Source: Mycobacterium sp. MYCO198283
GTDB taxonomy: Bacteria > Actinomycetota > Actinomycetes > Mycobacteriales > Mycobacteriaceae
Direction: 5' to 3'
Assembly (NCBI RefSeq): GCF_021213805.1
Contig: NZ_JAJQJI010000001.1
Location: forward strand, 689,944 to 753,943
DNA length: 64,000 nt
This document shows positions 56,487 to 64,000 of this stretch, in pieces (the stretch's first letter is position 1; each line of letters starts with the position of its first letter). The position numbers and the translations under genes were made by a program. Under the pieces are notes generated by a model. The model ran no database searches and had not been told where the DNA came from. It saw nothing but the letters and a program-made list of their open reading frames with translations.

Positions 56487-56966
56487 CTAATCGGCCTCCA
56501 CCACCAGCGCGGTGGCGATCGCCGCCAGGCCCTCCCCGCGGCCCGTCAGGCCCAGCCCGTCGGTGGTGGTCGCCGACACCGACACCGGCGCCCCGAGCAG
56601 ACCGGACAGCAATTGCTGCGCCTCCTCGCGCCGGGGCCCGACCTTGGGCCGATTGCCGATCACCTGCACCGCGGCGTTGCCGATGCGGAACCCGGCGCCG
56701 GCCACCAGCTCACGGACGTGAATCAGCATGTCGGCGCCCGTCACCCCGGCCCAGCGCGGCTCGCCCACGCCGAAGACCAGGCCGATGTCGCCGAGCCCGG
56801 CGGCGGACAGCAACGCGTCGCACAGCGCATGGGCCGCGACGTCACCGTCGCTGTGGCCCGCGCAGCCGTCGGCGTCGTCGAAGTGCAGCCCCAGCAGCCG
56901 GCACGGCCGCCCCGGCTCCACCGGATGCACGTCGGTCGCCAGCCCGACGCGCGGCAGTGCCGTCAT
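56487..56966 (-). CDS. ispF: 2-C-methyl-D-erythritol 2,4-cyclodiphosphate synthase
   Basis: A 159-residue enzyme of the MEP isoprenoid pathway. [13 protein letters not shown] at 7-19 and [17 protein letters not shown] near 37-53 hold the zinc ligands Asp, His and His. GDIGLVFG and a C-terminal [14 protein letters not shown] complete the active site. Its ATG overlaps the ispD stop, and the pair plus carD form the operon seen across mycobacteria. Confidence 0.96.
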   Translation of the reverse strand: MTALPRVGLATDVHPVEPGRPCRLLGLHFDDADGCAGHSDGDVAAHALCDALLSAAGLGDIGLVFGVGEPRWAGVTGADMLIHVRELVAGAGFRIGNAAVQVIGNRPKVGPRREEAQQLLSGLLGAPVSVSATTTDGLGLTGRGEGLAAIATALVVEAD

Positions 56967-57628
56967 CCGGCCGCCGCCAGCAGCGTCTGCGCGAGCTGCA
57001 GGTCCAGGGGGGTGGTGATCTTGAAGGCCAGCGGATCGCCCTGCACCACCTGTACCGGCACGCCGAGCGCCTCCACCGCGGCGGCGTCATCGGTGAACGT
57101 GGCGTCGCCGGCGCGCTCGTAGGCGCGGCGCAATACGTCGGCGGCAAACCCCTGCGGCGTCTGCACGGCGCGCAACCCGTCGCGCTCGGGCGTGCCGAGG
57201 ACGATGCCGTTGCCGTCGACGGCCTTGACGGTGTCCGCGAGCGGCAGCGCCGGGATGACCGCCGGTTGGCCGCGGTGCAGCAGTTCGACGACGCGGGTGA
57301 TGAGGGCGGGCGGCGTCAACGCCCGCGCCGCGTCGTGCACCAGCACGTAATCGGCGTCGGCCGCGGCGGCCAGGCCGGCCCGCACCGATGCGGTGCGATC
57401 GGAGCCGCCCGCCACCACGGTGGCGTGGCCGCCGAGGATCAGCTTCGCTTCGTCGGTGCGGTCGGCCGGCACCACGACCACGACGTCGTCCACGACGCCG
57501 GTGTCACGAAGCCCTGCGATGGCCCGTTCGACGAGCAATCTCCCCGCGAGCATGACGAATGCCTTCGGGCGACCGGCCCGCAGCCGGACCCCCGATCCGG
57601 CGGCGGGCACGATCGCAACCGTGCGCAT
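56963..57628 (-). CDS. ispD: 2-C-methyl-D-erythritol 4-phosphate cytidylyltransferase
   Basis: A 221-residue nucleotidyltransferase. The CTP loop [18 protein letters not shown] is at 9-26, [12 protein letters not shown] near 75, [11 protein letters not shown] near 98 and AVQTPQGF near 153. It makes CDP-methylerythritol in isoprenoid synthesis, upstream of IspF apart from the kinase IspE. It starts 5 nt after the carD stop and overlaps ispF by four bases. Confidence 0.96.
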   Translation of the reverse strand: MRTVAIVPAAGSGVRLRAGRPKAFVMLAGRLLVERAIAGLRDTGVVDDVVVVVPADRTDEAKLILGGHATVVAGGSDRTASVRAGLAAAADADYVLVHDAARALTPPALITRVVELLHRGQPAVIPALPLADTVKAVDGNGIVLGTPERDGLRAVQTPQGFAADVLRRAYERAGDATFTDDAAAVEALGVPVQVVQGDPLAFKITTPLDLQLAQTLLAAAG

Positions 57629-57633
57629 GGCCG

Positions 57634-58191
<558 letters not shown>

Positions 58192-58400
58192 TCAGGGGCG
58201 TGACGGGTGCTAACTGGGGGTTGACAGCCCGTCGAGAACGTGCTTACCCATCATCATTCGCGACGGCCTCCGACCGCTTCGCCCGGCGGGCCCGGGCGGC
58301 CCTGGAGTGCCGCCCGCACAGCCGACCTACTACTGTGCATAGTCGAGTCATGGCGGCCCTGGCGTCCCGCCGATCGCGCCCGTGAAGCAGGAGTAACTCC

Positions 58401-58994
58401 GTGAACCGCTTGCAGACCCGAGCCCCGAGATCCCGCACCGTCGCCGGCGGGCTGGCTACCGTGCTGACGGCCGCGTTGCTCGCGGGTTGCGGCGCCGGCC
58501 AGATCTCGCAGAGCGCCGATCAGAAGCCGGCCGTCAACGGCACCGGCGCGAGCGTCGGCGAGCTGCGGCTGCGTGACGTCTATCTGCAAGGCCAGCAGCG
58601 CGGCGACGCGCTACGGCCGCCGCAGCGCGTCGACCTGCGCTTCGCGGTGATCAACGACTCCGGCGTACGGGCCGACGAACTGCTCAGCGTCACCTCGGAG
58701 TACGGCGACGTGACGCTCACCGGTGAGCGCGACATCCCGGCCAACGGGCTGCTCGTGGTCGGCGCGCCCGAGCAGCTGGCGGTGCCGAAGAACGAGGGGG
58801 CCGGCTTCCGGCGCGCGGGCGACGCGACGGTGACGCTCAAGCGCGAGGTGAGCAACGGCCTGCTGTACCCGTTCACGTTCACCTTCCGGGAGGCCGGCCC
58901 GGTCGAGGTCGAGGTCCCGGTCTCGGCCGGTTACGAGGCGGAGCGGCAGGGCCCGGACTCCGACGACGGCCACACCGTCGAAGGCGCGCACTGA
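58401..58994 (+). CDS. lpqE: Lipoprotein LpqE
   Basis: A 197-residue lipoprotein at the place of Rv3584. The signal peptide RTVAGGLATVLTAALLAGC gives the lipidated Cys30. The mature part has a beta-rich domain with LRLRDVYLQ and VDLRFAVINDSG, similar to small immunoglobulin-like extracytoplasmic domains. Function is unknown. It starts with GTG 58401 after GCAGGAG and is followed by radA after 68 nt. Confidence 0.9.
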   Translation: MNRLQTRAPRSRTVAGGLATVLTAALLAGCGAGQISQSADQKPAVNGTGASVGELRLRDVYLQGQQRGDALRPPQRVDLRFAVINDSGVRADELLSVTSEYGDVTLTGERDIPANGLLVVGAPEQLAVPKNEGAGFRRAGDATVTLKREVSNGLLYPFTFTFREAGPVEVEVPVSAGYEAERQGPDSDDGHTVEGAH

Positions 58995-59062
58995 CCCTGG
59001 CGCGGCGCCGCTAGCGGCCCTGCTCGGTAGCGGGTGTCGGACCCGCCGGTTACCGTTCCGGC

Positions 59063-60457
59063 GTGGCCAAGACACGCACGCAGTACCGGTGTTCGGAGTG
59101 CAGCCACGTCATGGCCAAATGGGTGGGTCGCTGTCCGGACTGCGGCACCTGGGGCACGGTCGACGAGGTTCCCGTGCTCGCCGCGCTGGGCGGTAGCGCG
59201 CAGCGGACCGTGGTGCCACGCTCGGCGGCCGTGCCCATCAGCTCCATCGATCCGGGCGAGACCAGCCACTTCCCCACCGGCGTCAGCGAACTCGACCGGG
59301 TGCTCGGCGGCGGCGTCGTGCCCGGATCGGTGACCCTGCTCGCCGGCGACCCGGGCGTCGGCAAGTCGACGCTGCTGCTCGAGGTCGCGCACCGGTGGGC
59401 GCTGGCCGGCAAGCGCGTGCTGTACCTCTCCGGCGAGGAATCGGCCGGCCAGATCCGGCTGCGGGCGGCGCGCACCGGGTGCAGCCACGACGAGGTGTAC
59501 CTGGCCGCCGAATCCGATCTGCACACCGCGCTCGCGCACATCGAGGCCGTCAAGCCCACGCTGGTGATCGTCGACTCCGTGCAGACCATGTCCACCACCG
59601 ACGTCGACGGCGTCACCGGCGGCGTCACCCAGGTCCGCGCGGTCACCACCGCGCTGACGTCCTTCGCGAAAACCGCCGGCGTGGCGGTGGTGCTCGTCGG
59701 CCACGTCACCAAGGACGGCGCGGTCGCCGGCCCCCGCTCGCTGGAGCATCTGGTCGACGTGGTGCTGCACTTCGAGGGCGACCGCCAGTCGGCGCTGCGC
59801 ATGGTCCGCGGGCTGAAGAACCGGTTCGGGGCCGCCGACGAGGTGGGCTGCTTCCTGCTGCACGAGCAGGGCATCGAGTGCGTGGCCGACCCGAGCGGGC
59901 TGTTCCTCGACCAGCGCCCCGAGCCCGTCGCCGGCACCGCCGTCACGGTCGCGCTCGACGGCAAGCGGCCGCTCATCGGCGAGGTGCAGGCGTTGCTGCT
60001 GCGCAGCGAGCACGGCACGCCGCGCCGGGCGGTCAGCGGCATCGACCACTCCCGCGCCGCGATGATCAGCGCGGTGCTCGCCAAACGGGCCGGCATGGGA
60101 TCGCTGACGTCGTGTGACATCTACCTGTCCACGGTGGGCGGCATGCGGCTCACCGACTCCTCGTCGGACCTCGCCGTGGCGATCGCGATGGCCTCGGCCT
60201 ACCAGGACCGTCCGCTGCTCTCCACGACCGTGGTGATCGGCGAGGTCGGCTTGGCGGGTGATCTGCGGCGGGTGAGCGGCATGGAGCGGCGGCTGGCGGA
60301 AGCGGCCCGGTTGGGTTTCACCACCGCGCTGATCCCGCACGGTGTGAAATCGGTGCCGGACGGCATGAGTGTCATGCCGTCGAAGACGCTGAACGGCGCG
60401 CTGGCCCTGCTGCAGGAGCTCACGGCCCGGCCGTTCGCGGTGAAGGAGGGACCATGA
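59063..60457 (+). CDS. radA: DNA repair protein RadA
   Basis: A 464-residue RecA-like branch-migration helicase. It has an N-terminal zinc finger C-x2-C and C-x2-C ([20 protein letters not shown]), Walker [12 protein letters not shown] near 96 and the RadA motif RGLKNRFGA near 253. A Lon-protease-like C-terminal domain ([20 protein letters not shown] near 352) follows. It helps process recombination intermediates. disA overlaps its end by four bases (ATGA), a linkage conserved in many Gram-positive bacteria. Confidence 0.96.
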   Translation: MAKTRTQYRCSECSHVMAKWVGRCPDCGTWGTVDEVPVLAALGGSAQRTVVPRSAAVPISSIDPGETSHFPTGVSELDRVLGGGVVPGSVTLLAGDPGVGKSTLLLEVAHRWALAGKRVLYLSGEESAGQIRLRAARTGCSHDEVYLAAESDLHTALAHIEAVKPTLVIVDSVQTMSTTDVDGVTGGVTQVRAVTTALTSFAKTAGVAVVLVGHVTKDGAVAGPRSLEHLVDVVLHFEGDRQSALRMVRGLKNRFGAADEVGCFLLHEQGIECVADPSGLFLDQRPEPVAGTAVTVALDGKRPLIGEVQALLLRSEHGTPRRAVSGIDHSRAAMISAVLAKRAGMGSLTSCDIYLSTVGGMRLTDSSSDLAVAIAMASAYQDRPLLSTTVVIGEVGLAGDLRRVSGMERRLAEAARLGFTTALIPHGVKSVPDGMSVMPSKTLNGALALLQELTARPFAVKEGP

Positions 60458-61557
60458 CATCCCCCGATCGCGACAGCGCACCGCGCGTGCACCCCGCGCT
60501 GCGGGACACGCTCCTGCGGCTGGCGCCGGGGACCGCGCTGCGCGACGGCCTCGAACGCATCCTGCGCGGCCGCACCGGCGCGCTGATCGTCCTGGGCTAC
60601 GACGAGCGCGTCGAGGCCATCTGCGACGGCGGCTTCTCGCTCGACGTGCGGTTCGCGCCCACCCGGCTGCGGGAGCTGGCGAAGATGGACGGCGCGCTGG
60701 TGCTGTCCACCGACGGCTCGCGGATCGTGCGGGCCAACGTGCAGCTGGTGCCCGACCCGTCGATCCCCACCGACGAATCCGGCACCCGGCACCGCTCGGC
60801 GGAACGCACCGCCATCCAGACGGGCTATCCGGTGGTGTCGGTGAGCCACTCGATGAGCATCGTGACCGTCTACGTCGCCGGGGAGCGCCACGTCGTCGCG
60901 GACTCGGCGACCATCCTGAGCCGCGCCAACCAGGCGGTCGCCACGCTGGAACGGTACAAGAGCCGGCTCGACGAGGTCAGCCGCCAGCTGTCGGCGGCCG
61001 AGATCGAGGACTTCGTGACGCTGCGCGACGTCATGACGGTGGTGCAGCGGCTGGAGATGGTGCACCGCATCAGCCTGGAGATCGAGGAGCACGTCGTCGA
61101 GCTCGGCACCGACGGCCGCCAGCTGCGGCTGCAGCTCGAGGAGCTGGTGACGGGCAACGACACCGCCCGCGAGCTGATCGTCCGCGACTACCACGCCCAT
61201 CCCGACGCCCCGGACTCCGAGCTCGTCGCCAGCACGCTCGAACAGCTCGACCAGCTCTCGGACACCGACCTGCTGGACCTCACCACGCTGTCGCGGGTCT
61301 TCGGCTATCCGTCGACCGCCGAGGCGCAGGACTCCGCCGTCAGCTCCCGCGGCTACCGCGCGATGGCCGGTATCCCGCGCCTGCAGTTCGCCCACGTCGA
61401 CCTGCTGGTGAAATCGTTCGGGTCGCTGCAGGGACTGCTCGCGGCCAGCGCCGCCGACCTGCAGTCGGTGGACGGCATCGGCGCGATGTGGGCCCGCCAC
61501 ATCCGGGAGGGCCTGTCGCAGCTCGCCGAGTCGACCATCGCCGACCGGATCCGCTGA
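60454..61557 (+). CDS. disA: DNA integrity scanning protein, diadenylate cyclase
   Basis: A 367-residue protein that makes cyclic di-AMP and senses DNA structures. The DAC domain has the catalytic DGA in [13 protein letters not shown] near 76 and the RHR in [12 protein letters not shown] near 112. Helical spine residues follow at about 150-290. The C-terminal helix-hairpin-helix domain includes [20 protein letters not shown] near 330. RadA is known to restrain DisA, which suits the overlapping genes. Equals Rv3586. Confidence 0.97.
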   Translation: MTSPDRDSAPRVHPALRDTLLRLAPGTALRDGLERILRGRTGALIVLGYDERVEAICDGGFSLDVRFAPTRLRELAKMDGALVLSTDGSRIVRANVQLVPDPSIPTDESGTRHRSAERTAIQTGYPVVSVSHSMSIVTVYVAGERHVVADSATILSRANQAVATLERYKSRLDEVSRQLSAAEIEDFVTLRDVMTVVQRLEMVHRISLEIEEHVVELGTDGRQLRLQLEELVTGNDTARELIVRDYHAHPDAPDSELVASTLEQLDQLSDTDLLDLTTLSRVFGYPSTAEAQDSAVSSRGYRAMAGIPRLQFAHVDLLVKSFGSLQGLLAASAADLQSVDGIGAMWARHIREGLSQLAESTIADRIR

Positions 61558-61563
61558 CCGCCG

Positions 61564-62334
61564 CTAGTTGCCCTGCGCGGGTGCCGGCTCGGCGGGCGGG
61601 CCGGCCTGGGCCGGGGCGGGCTGTTCGGCGGCCGGCGCCGGGTCGGCCATGACGAACGGCACCGCCGACGAGCGCAGGTTGCCCAGCTGCACCACCAGGT
61701 TGTAGGTGCCGGCGCCGATCGGCTGCCGCGGCAGCGGGCACTCGGGCGCCGAACCCATGCCGGTCCAGGTGACCTCGGTGGTCACCTGCTCGCCCGGGTT
61801 GAAGGTGCGGACCAGCGTCTCGTTGGACGGCGCACAGTCGAGGTTCGACCACAGCCGCTTGTTGTCCAGCGAGTAGACGTAGGCCGCCAGGACCGCCGCG
61901 CCGACATCGCGCTTACAGGCCACCAGCCCGATGTTGGTGACGACCATCGTGAACTTCGGCTGGTCACCGACGGTGTACTGCGGTTTGCTGGTCAGGCCCT
62001 TGACGGCCAGCGTCGAGTCGGGGCAGTCATCACCGGGGTTCAGGACCGGCGGTGGCGTCACCGCGGCGGTCGGGGTGGGCGACGGCGGCGGCAGTTCGGC
62101 GGGCGGCGGCAGGACCGGCGATTTGACCTCGGCCTGCGGCGGGGGCCCGGAGGACGACGACGGGGTCGCCGTGTCGGCGGTGTTCGTGGTGTCGCCGCCG
62201 GAACCGCTGGCCGCGAAACCGATGACGATCACCACGACGGCGATCACCACGACCGCGGCGACGCCGATGGCCAGCGCGCGACGCCGTCGGTAGATTTCCG
62301 GCGGCAGCGGGCCTTGCGGTTCCAGATCCAGCAC
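61564..62334 (-). CDS. Membrane-anchored protein, Rv3587c-like
   Basis: A 256-residue protein: a short cytoplasmic start, one membrane helix (about 20-44), a Ser/Pro-rich linker (45-98), then an exported domain (about 99-232) with NPGDDCPDSTLAVKGLTSKP and four cysteines. A Pro/Ala-rich tail closes it. The order next to canB and disA equals Rv3587c. The domain resembles the beta-sandwich of mycobacterial DUF4232/MucBP-like proteins, without certainty. Cell-envelope role inferred only from topology. Confidence 0.8.
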   Translation of the reverse strand: MLDLEPQGPLPPEIYRRRRALAIGVAAVVVIAVVVIVIGFAASGSGGDTTNTADTATPSSSSGPPPQAEVKSPVLPPPAELPPPSPTPTAAVTPPPVLNPGDDCPDSTLAVKGLTSKPQYTVGDQPKFTMVVTNIGLVACKRDVGAAVLAAYVYSLDNKRLWSNLDCAPSNETLVRTFNPGEQVTTEVTWTGMGSAPECPLPRQPIGAGTYNLVVQLGNLRSSAVPFVMADPAPAAEQPAPAQAGPPAEPAPAQGN

Positions 62335-62397
62335 GAATTAAACGGTAAGGCCAGCTCACCGCCGAACGGCCGACCGCGCCCGGCGTGTCGCCTCCGG

Positions 62398-63018
62398 TCA
62401 GGACTCGCCGACGTCGCCGACGACGTCGCGGCGCGTCACCCGGCCGTCGGCCAGGTGGTAGGTCGCCCCGACGATCGCCAGCGTGCCCGCGGCGACCCCG
62501 TCGGCGATCGCGGCGGACCGTTCGGCGAGTTGCGCCGCGGTCTCCGAGACGTGCCGTGCCTCGAATTCGTCGACCCGGCTCAGGCCGTCGCGGCGCCCGC
62601 CGAGGATCGACGGTGTCACGCGCTCCACCACGTCGCGGACGTAGCCGCCGGGCACGATGCCGTCATCGATCGCCGACAGCGTGGCCTTGACCGCCCCGCA
62701 GCTGTCGTGGCCCAGGACGACGATCAGCGGCACGTCGAGGACCGTGACGGCGAACTCGACCGAGCCGAGCACCGCCGAGTCGATGACGTGGCCGGCGGTG
62801 CGGACGACGAACATGTCGCCCAGACCCTGGTCGAAGATGATCTCGGCGGCGACCCGGCTGTCGGCGCAGCCGAACACCACCGCGGTGGGGTGCTGACCGG
62901 ACGCCAGGCTCGCCCGGTGCTCGATGCCCTGGCTGGGATGCTCGGGCTTTCCGGCAACGAAGCGCTCGTTACCCTCCTTGAGTGCCTTCCAAGCTGACGT
63001 GGGACTCGTATTGGGCAT
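62398..63018 (-). CDS. canB: Beta-class carbonic anhydrase
   Basis: A 206-residue enzyme interconverting CO2 and bicarbonate. VVFGCADSRVAAE near 47 contributes a zinc Cys and the catalytic Asp-Arg pair; VVLGHDSCGAVKA near 101 contributes the His and second Cys. It equals Rv3588c. ATG 63018 (MPNTSPTSAW) is chosen by similarity of the start with that protein; its first codon overlaps the ATG of the divergent mutY by two bases, so each promoter must lie within the other gene. Confidence 0.95.
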   Translation of the reverse strand: MPNTSPTSAWKALKEGNERFVAGKPEHPSQGIEHRASLASGQHPTAVVFGCADSRVAAEIIFDQGLGDMFVVRTAGHVIDSAVLGSVEFAVTVLDVPLIVVLGHDSCGAVKATLSAIDDGIVPGGYVRDVVERVTPSILGGRRDGLSRVDEFEARHVSETAAQLAERSAAIADGVAAGTLAIVGATYHLADGRVTRRDVVGDVGES

Positions 63019-63952
63019 GGCCGATATTGTGCCCGAGCCGGCGATGACGATCAGCGCGGGTGACCTGATCGGTTGGTTCGACCGCGAGGCGCGCGACCTG
63101 CCGTGGCGGCGGCCCGGCGTGACCGCGTGGCAGATCCTGGTCAGCGAGTTCATGCTGCAGCAGACGCCGGTCGCCCGGGTCGCGCCGATCTGGACCGAGT
63201 GGGTGGCGCGCTGGCCCACCCCGTCGGCGACCGCCGCCGCCGGCGCCGCCGACGTGCTGCGCGCCTGGGGGCGGCTGGGCTATCCGCGCCGGGCCAAGCG
63301 GCTGCACGAGTGCGCCACGGTGATCGCCCGCGAGCACGGCGACGTGGTGCCCACCGACGTCGAGACCCTGCTGACGCTCCCGGGCGTCGGCGCCTACACC
63401 GCCCGCGCCGTCGCGTGCTTCGCCTACCGGCAGCCGGTGCCGGTGGTGGACACCAACGTGCGACGGGTGATCGCGCGGGCGGTGCATGGTCGCGCCGACA
63501 GTCCGGCGAGCGCGCGCGACCTCGTCGACGCGGCCGCCTTACTACCCGAACCCGATGTCGCGCAACGGTTTTCGGCCGCGCTGATGGAGTTGGGCGCGGT
63601 GGTGTGCACCGCGCGGTCGCCGCGCTGCGGCGGGTGCCCGCTGCTGCGCAGCTGCGCCTGGCGTGCCGCCGGCCGTCCCGCCGCCGACACCCCGGCGCGG
63701 CGGCCCCAGCGCTATGCGGGCACCGACCGCCAGGTCCGCGGCCGGCTGCTGGAGGTGCTGCGCATCAGCGACGTTCCGGTGCCGCGTGAGCGCCTCGACG
63801 TCGTCTGGCTCACCGACCCCGCGCAACGCGACCGCGCGCTCGACTCACTGCTGGTCGACGGGCTCGTCGAGCAGACCCCCGACGGCCGCTTCGCGCTGTG
63901 CGGCGAAGGCGAACCTCAGGCCACCGAGCCGCAGGCGAAGCTGCGCCGGTAG
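63017..63952 (+). CDS. mutY: Adenine DNA glycosylase
   Basis: A 311-residue glycosylase that removes adenine opposite 8-oxoguanine. The catalytic Glu is in SEFMLQQTPVARV near 38, the HhH-GPD motif LPGVGAYTARAV near 116 with the Asp in PVVDTNVRRVIA. The iron-sulphur cluster is C-x6-C-x2-C-x5-C (TARSPRCGGCPLLRSC) near 196-212. The NUDIX-like C-terminal domain of E. coli MutY is absent, as in other mycobacteria. The ATG at 63017 is taken as start; ATG 63044 is an alternative that avoids overlap with canB. Confidence 0.94.
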   Translation: MADIVPEPAMTISAGDLIGWFDREARDLPWRRPGVTAWQILVSEFMLQQTPVARVAPIWTEWVARWPTPSATAAAGAADVLRAWGRLGYPRRAKRLHECATVIAREHGDVVPTDVETLLTLPGVGAYTARAVACFAYRQPVPVVDTNVRRVIARAVHGRADSPASARDLVDAAALLPEPDVAQRFSAALMELGAVVCTARSPRCGGCPLLRSCAWRAAGRPAADTPARRPQRYAGTDRQVRGRLLEVLRISDVPVPRERLDVVWLTDPAQRDRALDSLLVDGLVEQTPDGRFALCGEGEPQATEPQAKLRR

Positions 63953-64000
63953 TCCGACGGGGTGACGCCGATGATGCGGCGGAAGTGGTGGCGCAGCAGC
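63916..64000 (-). CDS. AraC-family regulator, C-terminal end (truncated by window)
   Basis: The last bases read on the minus strand give LLRHHFRRIIGVTPSDYRRS followed by FACGSVA and TGA at 63918-63916. This is the end of the second helix-turn-helix of AraC/XylS regulators (FxRxxGxTPxxYR). Only 27 complete codons are visible. Its 3' end overlaps the mutY end by 37 bp. Confidence 0.8.
   Translation of the reverse strand, partial: LLRHHFRRIIGVTPSDYRRSFACGSVA

Overview
The window is about 64 kb of high-GC actinobacterial DNA, almost certainly from a fast-growing non-tuberculous mycobacterium of the Mycolicibacterium type. The evidence is (i) gene order that follows, from memory, the M. tuberculosis interval Rv3534c to Rv3589, (ii) mycobacterium-typical proteins (KstR, KstR2, Ddn, LpqE, CarD, an EspR paralogue), and (iii) many leaderless-looking starts with a TANNNT hexamer 6-9 nt before ATG/GTG. 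Genes absent from or different to that reference order mark it as a different species.

Region 1 (1-17.5 kb): after the tail of an IclR regulator and a RecQ helicase with a C-terminal phosphoribosyltransferase-like domain comes the KstR-type cholesterol block. It holds hsaFGE (end of the meta-cleavage path), kstD (ring A dehydrogenation), chsH3, the side-chain operon cyp125-chsE1-chsE2-chsH2-chsH1-ltp2, fadA5, an NTF2-like gene and two Ddn-type F420 genes. KstR boxes (TnnAACnnGTTnnA) lie in the divergent gaps.

Region 2 (17.5-33.4 kb): the KstR2-type block degrades rings C and D (HIP). It contains two SDRs, echA20-ipdA-ipdB-ipdC, fadA6, kstR2, ipdF, fadE30 and fadD3-fadE31-fadE32-fadE33. Three KstR2 boxes (AnCAAGnnCTTGnT) share one strict promoter layout. 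A small membrane protein and a GH5 lipoprotein interrupt it.

Region 3 (33.4-36.7 kb): an accessory insert of a hydroxybutyrate-dehydrogenase-like SDR, an MHS-family transporter, a LuxR response regulator and a GlsB-like membrane protein, closed by a strong hairpin.

Region 4 (36.7-45.1 kb): hsaA-hsaD-hsaC-hsaB (ring A/B opening), kshB, a secreted Rv3572-like protein, fadE34 and the repressor kstR. Together regions 1, 2 and 4 encode most of the route from sterol side chain to propionyl-, acetyl- and succinyl-CoA-level products; kshA and Mce4 are not here.

Region 5 (45.1-54 kb): otsB, an SDR, znuABC with a Zur-like site, a lone pxpA, an EspR paralogue behind a 392-bp regulatory gap, an M15 peptidase, an MBL-fold protein and an ArsB-like permease.

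Region 6 (54-64 kb): conserved housekeeping genes rlmB, cysS, ispF, ispD, carD, lpqE, radA, disA, an Rv3587c-like protein, canB and mutY, then the end of an AraC regulator.

Non-coding structure of note: three gene junctions carry tandem arrays of 27-, 30- and 32-bp units with ribosome-binding-site-like cores. One of them lengthens IpdB by 36 residues. There is also a dispersed hairpin element in two copies. No tRNA, rRNA, CRISPR array, transposase or phage gene was seen.
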